Made by a program: the position numbers and the translations under genes. Shown piece by piece: positions 25,584 through 33,853 of a DNA stretch of 41,134 nt. Origin of the DNA: Candidatus Methanoflorens crillii (GTDB taxonomy: Archaea; Halobacteriota; Bog-38; Methanoflorentales; Methanoflorentaceae); contig PMMR01000055.1 of assembly GCA_003162175.1 (NCBI GenBank), positions 1,090-42,223 on the forward strand, given 5' to 3'. The notes beneath the pieces are model-generated. The model made no database searches. It saw only the letters and a program-made list of their open reading frames with translations, and was not told the DNA's origin. Position 1 is the stretch's first letter, and every line of letters begins with the position of its first letter.

Positions 25584-25742
25584 TTAAAGGACCTTTACTT
25601 TCTTGATGATCGTAGGCCGCTCTTTTATCAATATTCGATGGCCGCAGTAAGGACACCTGATTCCGCCGTACTCGGACTCTACTTCAACCTCGCGCTTGCA
25701 CCGAATGCATTTATAAACCGTGAAATCACCTCGCAGCTTCAA
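25584..25742 (-). CDS. rpoP: DNA-directed RNA polymerase subunit P
   Basis: A 52-residue zinc-ribbon subunit of archaeal RNA polymerase (eukaryotic Rpb12). It shows [18 protein letters not shown], then [15 protein letters not shown] and a basic tail: two Cys-x2-Cys pairs that bind zinc. The start is ambiguous. TTG 25740-25742 overlaps the rpl37ae stop; alternatively the ribosome site GAGGTGAT just inside the frame points to ACG at 25719-25721, close to the YKC where most RpoP proteins begin. It is short enough to be missed by gene finders. Confidence 0.92.
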   Translation of the reverse strand: MKLRGDFTVYKCIRCKREVEVESEYGGIRCPYCGHRILIKERPTIIKKVKVL

Positions 25743-26035
25743 ATCTGCTCTTTTTCCTCATTTGCGCGGCGAATCGAGCGCGCGACGGTTTTGCCGACCG
25801 AGGTCTCCGGGAGGTACGCACCTCCTGCAAACGTTGTTTGGCACTTCGCGCACACCCATATCCCTGTGCCCTTTCGAGAGACCGCCTTTCGCCCACACGC
25901 GGGACATTTGTGCGCCTGGTGCATCGCCTCTTCGACGTCGGCAATTCTCTTGCGGATCTTGCGGCCGTATCTCGGGCCGAACCGGCCTGCGGAACGGGTC
26001 TTTCTTCCCTTCTTGCGCGCGCCTTTCTTAACCAT
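25739..26035 (-). CDS. rpl37ae: Ribosomal protein L37Ae (eL43)
   Basis: Large-subunit ribosomal protein of 98 residues with a C4 zinc finger: HKCPACGRK (Cys44, Cys47) and WVCAKCQ (Cys62, Cys65). Basic N-terminus [18 protein letters not shown] as in the family. ATG 26035 is chosen because GGTGG precedes it and it matches the family start; it overlaps the end of rrp42 by eight bases. A longer frame to 26059 would add an odd hydrophobic lead. Confidence 0.96.
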   Translation of the reverse strand: MVKKGARKKGRKTRSAGRFGPRYGRKIRKRIADVEEAMHQAHKCPACGRKAVSRKGTGIWVCAKCQTTFAGGAYLPETSVGKTVARSIRRANEEKEQI

Positions 26036-26813
26036 CCGTTGAACCACCAAAAAGATCATCTCTGATCTGCATGGCTTTGCTGCTCGCTAGCTTAACGATA
26101 CGCGCGATCTCCTCCACAGAGAGCGTTCCAGTTCCGCTTTTCTGCATTCCTGCAAGCGCTCCTTGCAAGCCGGAGATGACCGTTAGTTTGGAAGACGCGA
26201 TAGTCTCTTCATCTAGCGAGGGGTCCAGCATGATCTCACCGTCGAGGTCAACCGCGGTCACCGCGATTGGAGATTCCTTGATCGGTAGTGGAGCGTCAGG
26301 CCCGTAGCCATATCGCTCACAGGGTTTCGTTGCGTGCACGAGCGCAGCGAGCGCCCCCAGAGCGGCTGCGTCCATGAGATTTCCATCGTGGTCTAGGACG
26401 TGGACGTCAATGAAAATGATCCACACTTTGCCGTCCGGCAATGTTAGTTCAGATAAGTCAATGGCCCCAGATTCTCGAACGCCGCGATCCACCACGCGTG
26501 CGAGCTCAATCGCGTTCTCATCGGGTGGACCCGGTTCAAAGGACGGAGATGCCAGTGGCACTAGCTCCACGTTGGTTATTATCACACCCGTATCGGGCGA
26601 ATCTGGAAAAGGCTCTCCTGGTTGAACCTTTACACCAACGAGAACCTGTGTGTTGCCTATCTTCACTCTCGCGGAGCCTTCGGCTTTACCTATCAACCCT
26701 ACTTCGACCTGTATCGGCCGATACTCATCGAGGGCCCGCCCATCTGCCCTTTCGCTTCGCTTGGCAAGCTCGTAAATATAATCTCTTTTTATCTCAGCAA
26801 TGACGTCATTCAT
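26028..26813 (-). CDS. rrp42: Exosome subunit Rrp42
   Basis: Catalytically inactive RNase PH-fold partner of Rrp41 in the hexameric ring of the archaeal exosome. The 261-residue protein shows [13 protein letters not shown] (22-34), [26 protein letters not shown] and a C-terminal half with [12 protein letters not shown]. It lacks the phosphate-binding/catalytic pattern of Rrp41, as expected. It overlaps rrp41's 3' end by eight bases and rpl37ae's start by eight. Confidence 0.96.
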   Translation of the reverse strand: MNDVIAEIKRDYIYELAKRSERADGRALDEYRPIQVEVGLIGKAEGSARVKIGNTQVLVGVKVQPGEPFPDSPDTGVIITNVELVPLASPSFEPGPPDENAIELARVVDRGVRESGAIDLSELTLPDGKVWIIFIDVHVLDHDGNLMDAAALGALAALVHATKPCERYGYGPDAPLPIKESPIAVTAVDLDGEIMLDPSLDEETIASSKLTVISGLQGALAGMQKSGTGTLSVEEIARIVKLASSKAMQIRDDLFGGSTDG

Positions 26814-27516
26814 CTTCTTCCCCTCGATACTTCTGAATCAGGGCTTCTCTTTGCATATCTGCAATGCTGGCACAACCGATCTTACCGAGTTCTAGCGCCT
26901 GTTCAAACTCGTCCAGCGTCAAATGGCCGTCCATCTGGAGCAGCGTAACTTCTCCAGTCCGCACATCCATGGCGATTGGCATGTCTGCTTGCCCATAGTT
27001 GTCTTCCTCTTTCACGAGATCCAAAACCACCGTGTCATCTACCTTGCCGACTGCACACGACGAGATGAGACCGCGCATGGGAACTCCCGCATCGGCCAGT
27101 GCAACAGAAGCCGCATTTATCCCTGCCGATCGAGTGCCGGCATCTGCTTGGAGAATCTCTACGAAGATGTCGATTGTCGACCTGGGATAAAACTCTTTGA
27201 TGATGACGGGATCAATCGCCTCTCTGCTCACCTTTGAGATCTCTATGCTCCTCCGGTCAGGGCCTGGTCGCCGCCGCTCCTCTACCGAAAAAGATGCCAT
27301 ATTGTAGCGGTACCGGATGATCGCACGGTTTGCTTGCTGCAGGTGACGCGGATGTACTGCCCGTGGCCCGTAAACGGCGGCCATGATCTTGTTTCCGCCG
27401 TGCTCGACATAACACGAGCCATCGGCCCGCTGAAGTGCGCCAACCTCAAACTTGATTGGACGTAGCTCTTTCGGGAGCCTATCGTCTATTCTCTTACCGT
27501 TTTTCATGAACTCCAT
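26806..27516 (-). CDS. rrp41: Exosome catalytic subunit Rrp41
   Basis: Phosphorolytic 3'-5' exoribonuclease subunit of the exosome, also able to add tails. In the 236 residues: [16 protein letters not shown] (19-34), [20 protein letters not shown], the phosphate site [10 protein letters not shown] (127-136), and the catalytic acid Asp178 in [10 protein letters not shown]. It overlaps the rrp4 stop by 23 bases, with ATGs at 27516 and 27507; a purine-rich GAGGAAG lies before the first. Confidence 0.96.
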   Translation of the reverse strand: MEFMKNGKRIDDRLPKELRPIKFEVGALQRADGSCYVEHGGNKIMAAVYGPRAVHPRHLQQANRAIIRYRYNMASFSVEERRRPGPDRRSIEISKVSREAIDPVIIKEFYPRSTIDIFVEILQADAGTRSAGINAASVALADAGVPMRGLISSCAVGKVDDTVVLDLVKEEDNYGQADMPIAMDVRTGEVTLLQMDGHLTLDEFEQALELGKIGCASIADMQREALIQKYRGEEDE

Positions 27517-28186
27517 GCTTTTCTTCCTCTAACAACTTGGTTATCCTATCTGTGAGTCCCGACGTATGCGCTTCTTGCTCAATTCGTTTGATTATTTTGA
27601 CGGCGAGATCCTCGTCTTCTACTTTCCCGTTGATCCAAATGCGGCCATTTTTCCCGACGAAAATGTTTACGTCGAGTTTACTCTTGAGCAGGCTTATCAT
27701 CGACCCGGCCCGGCCGATAACCCGCGGGACTTTTGTATACGACACCTCAACGACTCTGCCACTTCGCAGCACACGCAGTTGGCCTTCTCGGGGCGCGAGT
27801 TCAATCTTCATGGATGGATCCACGTCTATAACCTTGAATATCGCGAGGTCGCCCACCCCCATAATCTTGGCCATTTCGCTCGATTCGATGCGGCGAGGAT
27901 ATTCTGATATATGCATGAGCGCTTCGTATGGTGAGTTAATGTCGACCTTCCAATTCGAGAAGCTGACGTCTGATACCATTCCGACGACCACATCACCAGT
28001 CGCAGGAAGATATTTTCCCGAAAGCGGTATTACCCGTACTTTTTCCCTTTCGTCAGCAAGCCCGTATATGAGTGAGTAGACTTTCCCGTTTTCAACGTAG
28101 GTTCCTTCTGCAGCTTTAGCTGCGTCTTCAGATAGTAGATCTCCCGGCACGACGATCGTCTTATCGACTTTTTCTTGGTTCTTCAT
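27494..28186 (-). CDS. rrp4: Exosome RNA-binding subunit Rrp4
   Basis: Cap protein that feeds RNA into the exosome ring. The 230-residue layout is N-terminal domain ([10 protein letters not shown] near 12), S1 domain (about 65-135, containing [17 protein letters not shown]) and KH domain (about 148-200, with [19 protein letters not shown] as the GxxG loop region). The C-terminus is a charged helix. Its ATG overlaps the SBDS stop by four bases. Confidence 0.96.
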   Translation of the reverse strand: MKNQEKVDKTIVVPGDLLSEDAAKAAEGTYVENGKVYSLIYGLADEREKVRVIPLSGKYLPATGDVVVGMVSDVSFSNWKVDINSPYEALMHISEYPRRIESSEMAKIMGVGDLAIFKVIDVDPSMKIELAPREGQLRVLRSGRVVEVSYTKVPRVIGRAGSMISLLKSKLDVNIFVGKNGRIWINGKVEDEDLAVKIIKRIEQEAHTSGLTDRITKLLEEEKHGVHEKR

Positions 28187-28893
28187 TTTTGCCCTTCCCG
28201 GGTAACGATTCGCGTCTCGGCTTCCCCTCTTGATAGTCGATTTACGAGCTCATAGAAATCATTTTGCAGTCCTGCAGGAAACCGGACCACGCCGATCCAA
28301 GAGCCGTCCTTTTGCCACTCATGTCTCACTATCTTGCCAAAGCGCTGAAGAGGGCCCTGCGATTTTGCGGCGTAATTGGCGGGCACCTTAACGGCGATGT
28401 TGACCTCCTCAAATCTTATGGGTATTAGCGGCCTGATCGCCTTCAAAGCGACGTTCACCTGCTCGTCGACGCTTTTAAGGGGGTCTATGTTCACCTTTGC
28501 CTCTTCAAGTGCTTTTTCTATTCTCTGTGGCGGATGAGGCAGGCCCGTTTGTGGATTTATGGCATTAGTAGCTATGGTTGTGATCACTCGCTTTCGCTTG
28601 TCTTCTTGGATCTTGCGCCTTTGCTGAGCGGTAAGATGTAGCTCACCTTCTGTGATGATCCGTTTTGCTATGGCCGCTGGATCGGTGGTACTAAACGTGT
28701 GCTTGAGGCTCTCGTCCGACGCTTTTTCCCCTTTGGATGCATCCTTGAATATCTCTTCAATCGCAAGAACACCATCCAGATCAATATCCCCGCCTTCTCG
28801 CAATAGTAATGCATTTTCGGGGTCAGCGAGCACTTCAAAGTGTTCCCCCCCTCTCGCAAATCGAGCTACAACTGCGTTATCGAGAGACACCAT
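28183..28893 (-). CDS. Ribosome maturation protein SBDS/SDO1
   Basis: Archaeal SBDS orthologue, which in eukaryotes releases the anti-association factor from the large ribosomal subunit. The 236 residues hold the three usual domains: the N-terminal FYSH domain (to about 95, with LAIEEIFKDASKGEKAS), the helical middle (about 100-165, TAQQRRKIQEDKRKR, TNAINPQTGLPHPPQRIE) and a C-terminal ferredoxin-like domain. Its position between psmA and rrp4 is the classic archaeal order. The gene begins 58 bases after psmA. Confidence 0.95.
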   Translation of the reverse strand: MVSLDNAVVARFARGGEHFEVLADPENALLLREGGDIDLDGVLAIEEIFKDASKGEKASDESLKHTFSTTDPAAIAKRIITEGELHLTAQQRRKIQEDKRKRVITTIATNAINPQTGLPHPPQRIEKALEEAKVNIDPLKSVDEQVNVALKAIRPLIPIRFEEVNIAVKVPANYAAKSQGPLQRFGKIVRHEWQKDGSWIGVVRFPAGLQNDFYELVNRLSRGEAETRIVTREGQK

Positions 28894-28951
28894 CTGAACC
28901 TACTCTTCCGTGCGCTGTTCGTTTATGGGGGTGCAAAAGGCTGCAAAACCA

Positions 28952-29689
28952 TTACTCTTGAGGCTTCGATTCGAGTACACTTTTCACGTGCGCCTCGAGG
29001 TCATCCATGCCTAGCTTCTTAAACCGGTTATCTTCCGCATATATGGCAGCGACTTCGATGGTATCAATTGTAATCTTGCCTTCCGTTGCCTTGTACAGTG
29101 CTTCAAGCCCAAGTTTTATCGCGCTGTCAATGTCGGCGTTTTCGTCATACTTCTCTTCGAGAAACTCCATGACGGCATTTCGCCCTGAACCAATCCCTGT
29201 AGCCTTTACCATCAAAAGGGCGCCGCTCGGATCCGTTTCAAAAAGCCGGGGCCCCGTGTCATCAATCCCGCCGATGAGAAGTGCTGTTCCGTAAGGCCTC
29301 ACCCCTCCGTACTGCGTGAACGTCTGCTTATGGTCGGCGATTTTTTTTGCGAGTGTTTCAACAGCAATAGGTTCGTTATACACGACGCGGTTGATTTGGG
29401 CTTCGACACGGGCACGATCGACTAATGCCCTAGCGTCAGCTACGAGGCCGGAAGTCACAGCGCCTACGTGATCATCCACTTGGAAGATCTTCTCGGTAGA
29501 TTGGGGCTCCAGAAGCCGACTTGAGATACGCTTATCGACGAGCAGCGCTACGCCGTCCTTTGCTTTTATGCCGACCGATGTAGTGCCTCGTTTTACAGCT
29601 TCGCGCGCGTATTCGACTTGAAAGAGTCTACCGTCTGGTGAAAACACGGTGATAGCTCTGTCGTAACCCATTTGTGGTGCCATCTGCAT
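28952..29689 (-). CDS. psmA: Proteasome subunit alpha
   Basis: Forms the outer gate rings of the 20S proteasome. The 245-residue protein begins with the gating signature [22 protein letters not shown] (7-28), followed by [30 protein letters not shown] and [14 protein letters not shown]. No N-terminal propeptide or catalytic Thr, as expected for alpha. Its ATG shares one base with the rnp2 stop (TAATG), so translation is coupled. The beta subunit is not in this window. Confidence 0.97.
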   Translation of the reverse strand: MQMAPQMGYDRAITVFSPDGRLFQVEYAREAVKRGTTSVGIKAKDGVALLVDKRISSRLLEPQSTEKIFQVDDHVGAVTSGLVADARALVDRARVEAQINRVVYNEPIAVETLAKKIADHKQTFTQYGGVRPYGTALLIGGIDDTGPRLFETDPSGALLMVKATGIGSGRNAVMEFLEEKYDENADIDSAIKLGLEALYKATEGKITIDTIEVAAIYAEDNRFKKLGMDDLEAHVKSVLESKPQE

Positions 29690-30192
29690 TATATTAGCCT
29701 CTCATTGTCATCGATCGTGATGCCGATGAATTGGACGTCAGCACGATCAACAATTTCCCTATCTTCTGGAATTATATCAATTTCCTTGCCACGCATCCTC
29801 ACTGCTTTCCCGGATACGGGCACTGTCACATAAGAAGATATAGTGCGTCGTATTCTCTCGTCAATTTGTAAATACTTTTCTATGGCAGCCTTTATTGTTC
29901 CGGAAGTGCCTAAGACCGTCGCGCGAACCCGATTGTTCTCGATTTTGCCGATGGTTGCTAATGTCGCTTGTACGTCGGGCACGTGTCGGTAGTGACAACG
30001 CACAAGCCCTTTTGTGCCATCAAACATAACGACTTTAGTTCCCGACTTACTCACTCCGACGTCTCCAAACAAGCTTTTCGCAGCCTTGAAGATTTCTGTT
30101 TGTAAATCCCGCGTTCTTACGGGTTCTTCAGAGCTGAGCGTGAACGCGACGTACCGAAAGCTGTCTCGCAAAGTAGGTCTGAGTGGTTTCAT
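29689..30192 (-). CDS. rnp2: RNase P protein component 2 (Pop5)
   Basis: Protein subunit of archaeal RNase P, which matures tRNA 5' ends. The core reads [16 protein letters not shown] (4-19), [16 protein letters not shown] and [16 protein letters not shown], as in Pop5. At 167 residues it is longer than most archaeal Pop5 proteins (about 120-150); the extra 40-50 residues after [11 protein letters not shown] contain [19 protein letters not shown] and have no known role. The ATG at 30192 overlaps rnp3's stop by four bases. A longer upstream frame is the antisense/overlap of rnp3 and is rejected. Confidence 0.92.
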   Translation of the reverse strand: MKPLRPTLRDSFRYVAFTLSSEEPVRTRDLQTEIFKAAKSLFGDVGVSKSGTKVVMFDGTKGLVRCHYRHVPDVQATLATIGKIENNRVRATVLGTSGTIKAAIEKYLQIDERIRRTISSYVTVPVSGKAVRMRGKEIDIIPEDREIVDRADVQFIGITIDDNERLI

Positions 30193-30848
30193 ACGCGCGC
30201 CTTTTCTTTTTGGGTACTGCGTTTGATGATATTTTGCGGCGCGCTCGACAAAGCGGCCGTCGCTTCCTTGTCTTCTAGAGGTAAAAGCCGTGCGAGAGCT
30301 TTTAATTGGCGAGGAGCCCGCAGGTCGAAATGTGAATAGGCATCGCTCGTAATAACGAGTGGTACTCCAAACTTCTGGCATAATGCGACGTTTTGATGCT
30401 GGAGCGCGAGTGCCCGAGATCTTTCAATTTCTCTTGTTTTCCAGAAGTAGCCGAAGCTCAAGCCTAGCGCGACGCCGTTTTTCTCGGCGATTTTAGCTGT
30501 CACCTGGTTTAAACCGCCTCGTTTACCTCTGTCCGGGTGCATTAGAAGATCCACGCGGTCGTCGCTGCAAGCAGCCCTGTTGATTTGTTCATCCCCACCG
30601 TGCACACTTATGATGGGGGCTGTGTCGCTGAAGAACGCAATTTTCTTACGCAGATCGCGAACGCTATGCGCGACAATTTCTATTCCTGAAATGGCGCTCG
30701 AATCGGATAACTGAGACCAATAAGGCGAATGCGCTGTTACCCCAATGGCGGCGAAGCCAAGGCTCCGAGCGACGAGGTTGAGCCTTTTCGGCGTGTCCGC
30801 TCCTTCGGGAAACGCGTGAACGCTTATATCCACGTAGTCAGGCGTCAT
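30189..30848 (-). CDS. rnp3: RNase P protein component 3 (Rpp30)
   Basis: TIM-barrel RNase P subunit that pairs with Pop5. The 219-residue product has YVDISVHAFPEGADTPKRL at the start, FAAIGVTAHSPY, ISVHGGDEQINRAAC, VDLLMHPDRGKRGGLNQV and VPLVITSDAYSHFDLRAPRQ near the end, all typical of Rpp30. ATG 30848 is chosen because it overlaps the stop of the upstream gene (ATGACGCCTGA) and matches the family start. Confidence 0.94.
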   Translation of the reverse strand: MTPDYVDISVHAFPEGADTPKRLNLVARSLGFAAIGVTAHSPYWSQLSDSSAISGIEIVAHSVRDLRKKIAFFSDTAPIISVHGGDEQINRAACSDDRVDLLMHPDRGKRGGLNQVTAKIAEKNGVALGLSFGYFWKTREIERSRALALQHQNVALCQKFGVPLVITSDAYSHFDLRAPRQLKALARLLPLEDKEATAALSSAPQNIIKRSTQKEKARV

Positions 30849-31320
30849 CAAAGAGGTCGCGAGTAATCCGCGTTGCGGTCTCAACACGAGCTGGATATGC
30901 CGCTATCTTTGCGCGCAGCACTATTGGGTCTTCTTTCCCTTGTCGGAGGAACCCGCGTGCGGCTGCTTGTTTGTCAAATTTCATAACGAGTGTGACCCGT
31001 TGGCTGAGGTGCTGCGGGATCTCTTCTCGCAGTTCCATTAACTCATCTTTTGGGAGCTTCTTCTTGATCGCGCCAATGATGTGGCGAGTCTCGGATGCTT
31101 TTTCGGTTCGTGCAGTGAGAATGATCATGGGATTTCCAAAGTGTCCCGCAACCGGTAGGCAATCGACGCTGACGTGTTCGGGTACGATTACGCGCAGCGC
31201 TGCGAGAACTTTGCTTTCATTCTCAGTAGCGTGGGCGAAAACACTGACGGAGATGCTGTGAATTGCTTTTTTAGGCTTGCGCGATTTGTCACTGCCATTC
31301 ACGACAAGAAGCAAATTCAA
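30838..31320 (-). CDS. RNA-binding protein, COG1325/PF01877 type
   Basis: A 160-residue protein of the conserved archaeal family predicted to work with the exosome or RNase P. It has HSISVSVFAHATENESKVLAAL near the start, then VAGHFGNPMIILTARTEK, and ends ITRDLFDDA. The start is uncertain: TTG 31320 is the longest, while a second TTG at 31314 and a GTG at 31302 are also in frame and nearer the family start. It lies between rpl15e and rnp3, its usual position. Confidence 0.88.
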   Translation of the reverse strand: MNLLLVVNGSDKSRKPKKAIHSISVSVFAHATENESKVLAALRVIVPEHVSVDCLPVAGHFGNPMIILTARTEKASETRHIIGAIKKKLPKDELMELREEIPQHLSQRVTLVMKFDKQAAARGFLRQGKEDPIVLRAKIAAYPARVETATRITRDLFDDA

Positions 31321-31333
31321 TCCTCAGGAAAGT

Positions 31334-31915
31334 TCACACCCCCCTTCGATCGTAAGCACCACGCGAGGGCATAGTTTTCTCGGCACCTCGCCCTTTGTTC
31401 CTGAAACCGCGACCTTTCTTACCAGCGCTTGTCGTCCCTCGCATGGCACGCCCGCGTGAAGACGCGATCCAGTTGAGATTGCGGTCGCTTAGGATCCTCG
31501 GGTGGCTCGGGTCAACGAGTATTATTTCGTACCACTTCGATTTACCGTCCTGTCCTACCCAGTACGAGTTCAACACCTCTAAGTTGGGAAATCTTCGTGC
31601 CGCTCGTTCTTCTGCAATGCGCTGTGAACTTTTTCGAGCGGTAATTCTGTCAACTCCGAGGTGTTTCGTCCGACGGCCCCCGCGCGGGCGTTGTTTTCTC
31701 CGACCACCGCGCCACGTTCTCACACGAGCTGTGATGATACCTTGTTTGGCCTTATACCCCAAGCTTCTCGCTCTGTCGAGTCGCGTGGGTCTCGCGATGC
31801 GAATGACCGCCGGCTCACGCCGCCACGTTTGTAGGCGCTGCCACGTGAGGCTTTTCACGTAGCTGCTTTTGGGGGTTTTCCAGGCATCCCGTATATATCC
31901 ATACATCGATTTCAT
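31334..31915 (-). CDS. rpl15e: Ribosomal protein L15e
   Basis: Large-subunit ribosomal protein of 193 residues, very basic, with [17 protein letters not shown] at the start, [19 protein letters not shown] in the middle, [18 protein letters not shown] and a C-terminal [20 protein letters not shown]. Complete. The first ATG (31915) has GAGAAGA upstream; a second ATG lies three codons in. It leads the RNA-processing cluster behind its own promoter. Confidence 0.97.
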   Translation of the reverse strand: MKSMYGYIRDAWKTPKSSYVKSLTWQRLQTWRREPAVIRIARPTRLDRARSLGYKAKQGIITARVRTWRGGRRKQRPRGGRRTKHLGVDRITARKSSQRIAEERAARRFPNLEVLNSYWVGQDGKSKWYEIILVDPSHPRILSDRNLNWIASSRGRAMRGTTSAGKKGRGFRNKGRGAEKTMPSRGAYDRRGV

Positions 31916-32010
31916 TTTAATCTTCTCTCAAGCGGTTCAGCATTCAAGCTACATTCCTTAGGATGCGCAATTAGCGTTCATTGAGCGCTGCTTACAAAAG
32001 ATAACCATGG

Positions 32011-32022
32011 AACATATATGTT
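32011..32022 (-). promoter_or_regulatory. TATA box of the rpl15e cluster
   Basis: AACATATATGTT is a perfect palindrome just after the ychF-type stop codon. Read on the minus strand it predicts transcription near 31990 and a leader of about 75 bases. It gives the 13-gene cluster its own start, in addition to possible read-through from ileS. Confidence 0.5.
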
Positions 32023-32024
32023 TC

Positions 32025-33206
32025 CTACTTCGCGCGCGAACTCGCGACTATTTTGATTATATCCCCGTTTTGAAGTACGTGGTGCTCACCGAGCCGCTTT
32101 TTCGTGCGCGCGTCGACAGCGTAGATAAACCCACGTCCGATATCAGAATGAACCTTGAAGGCAAGATCCTTGGCATTTTCACCTTCCTTAATCAAAAAGG
32201 CATCGGGCAAGACTCTCCCTTCCTTGTCTGACCATTGGTGCTCGTCTTCTACGGGATATACGACGATGTATCTGAGAACATCGAACACTGCCTTGTTTAG
32301 ACATGTCTGCACTCCCGTACCATCAGCTTCAATGAACTTTTGCAGTCGTTCAAGAGCGTTCCGCTGCTGCTGATTTGACCGCGCTGCTACGACAAAACGC
32401 GTGTTTCCAGGAACATAGTTCACGAGCCCCTTCTGGTGAGCGAGTCGGAGCGCAAGTTCAGCCGCCCCACTCGTGGCCACCACGTCTTGGCAGACATCTT
32501 CGATCCGCTCTAAGTTTTGCGGTGAAGCAACGTCTCTTTTGTTTGTCGCTATGATGATCGGCTTCGCTATCCTCCTCAGTTCCTGTGATAAGTTGACTAT
32601 GTCTTCGCTTTCCCAATTATCCGCCGGTCGCTCGAACAGCTTAAGCTTCAACGCGGCAGTTTTTACTTGGTTCTCGCCTATGTTGAGCCCTGCTAACTGA
32701 GTCGCAATGACGTGCGCCACGTTGCGCTCTAGCTGCGCTTTCTTTGCGAGTCTGTGCCAATTCTTTTCAATGATGCCTGCAATCCACAGAGCGATCTCAC
32801 TTTCAAGTAGGATTACGTCCTCCATCGGGTCGTGCGACGCTGTGCCGAGTACATTGCCCTCTATATCGGTGCCACCAGATGCGTCAATCACGTTTATAAT
32901 CGCTTCTGACTGCCGTAAATTATCTAAAAAAGCGTTGCCGAGCCCTCGTCCCTTGTGAGCCTCGGGAACCAGGCCTGCTACGTCAACCAGCTCAATAGGG
33001 ACAAATCGGATTCCATCAACACAATGACCGCACCGGGCGCTGCGCTGAGCGCAAGGGCACGGAACGCGCACATGCGACACCCCGCGGTTAGCGCTGATAG
33101 TCGTGAACGGGTAATTTGCAATTTCCACATCCACAAGTGTGGCAGCTTTGAAGAAGGTTGACTTGCCCGTATTAGGCTTGCCGGCGAGAGCGATTGATAC
33201 GCTCAT
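32025..33206 (-). CDS. YchF-like TGS-domain GTPase/ATPase
   Basis: A P-loop NTPase of the Obg/YchF class, linked to ribosomes and translation. The 393-residue protein has G1 GKPNTGKST (9-17), G3 LVDVAGLVPEAHKGRGLGN, G4-like NKRDVASPQ and a C-terminal TGS domain (FKVHSDIGRGFIYAV to the end). A cysteine cluster CPCAQRSARCGHC precedes the G3 loop, as in archaeal members. ATG 33206 is chosen because it overlaps the mptE stop by four bases; the 14-codon extension to 33248 lies inside mptE. Confidence 0.93.
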   Translation of the reverse strand: MSVSIALAGKPNTGKSTFFKAATLVDVEIANYPFTTISANRGVSHVRVPCPCAQRSARCGHCVDGIRFVPIELVDVAGLVPEAHKGRGLGNAFLDNLRQSEAIINVIDASGGTDIEGNVLGTASHDPMEDVILLESEIALWIAGIIEKNWHRLAKKAQLERNVAHVIATQLAGLNIGENQVKTAALKLKLFERPADNWESEDIVNLSQELRRIAKPIIIATNKRDVASPQNLERIEDVCQDVVATSGAAELALRLAHQKGLVNYVPGNTRFVVAARSNQQQRNALERLQKFIEADGTGVQTCLNKAVFDVLRYIVVYPVEDEHQWSDKEGRVLPDAFLIKEGENAKDLAFKVHSDIGRGFIYAVDARTKKRLGEHHVLQNGDIIKIVASSRAK

Positions 33207-33850
33207 TTGAAGTTCACTTCCGCCTGTTCGAGTAAGCGCTTGGCCCATTGCAACTTTTGCATCTTTCGCGGCGTAACGCTGATGTCAGAAAAATCAAATC
33301 CAATCGCGCTGATCGTGCGGGCGCCGTACTCTTTCGCCAAGAAGACCGCCCGGTCTCCGTCAGTAAACCCACCTACGTTGAGTAAGAGCGGCTCAGGCTG
33401 TGTTTGGGCTGTACCAAGCACCGCGCTCAGCAACGGTACGTAAGCTTCGATTGCATTCATGTTGTCACCGTGTGCGTGAACGACCATTATGGCGCACATC
33501 GCATTTGCCCGCTTGAGATCACTAATGCTCCCGTCGAGATCAGAAACGACTATGTGGGGGATGACCCCCTGCGACAAGAGCACCGAGGTTGCACCATCGG
33601 CGGCAATGATCGTCTCTTGACCCTCAATTTTGCCGCTTTTAATGTCACGAATCAGTATCGGAGCTTTCCCGCAGACGAGGACGTCACATCCTTTGACGAG
33701 GTGGCTCAATTTTGCCAGGGTTGAGTTGTAGCCTGTTTTTTTAGCCAATAAGTGTGATAGAAGCTGGGCGGAGCGCTCATCTTGGGCGCGGTCAAATCCG
33801 AACTCGCGCACTATTTCCAAGTAGAAAGGCCGCCATTCTTTCAGGTTCAT
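33203..33850 (-). CDS. mptE: 6-hydroxymethyl-7,8-dihydropterin pyrophosphokinase (MptE-like)
   Basis: Activates 6-hydroxymethyl-dihydropterin with ATP for tetrahydromethanopterin synthesis (DUF115/MptE family). The 215-residue protein contains DVLVCGKAP (55-63), AADGATSVLLSQGVIPHIVVSD ending in SDLDGS, HAHGDNMNAIEAYV and LNVGGFTDGDRAVFLA, the metal and nucleotide sites of the family. It starts three bases after the ileS stop and overlaps the YchF gene. The product links the window's Ftr to its cofactor. Confidence 0.92.
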   Translation of the reverse strand: MNLKEWRPFYLEIVREFGFDRAQDERSAQLLSHLLAKKTGYNSTLAKLSHLVKGCDVLVCGKAPILIRDIKSGKIEGQETIIAADGATSVLLSQGVIPHIVVSDLDGSISDLKRANAMCAIMVVHAHGDNMNAIEAYVPLLSAVLGTAQTQPEPLLLNVGGFTDGDRAVFLAKEYGARTISAIGFDFSDISVTPRKMQKLQWAKRLLEQAEVNFK

Positions 33851-33853
33851 GCG

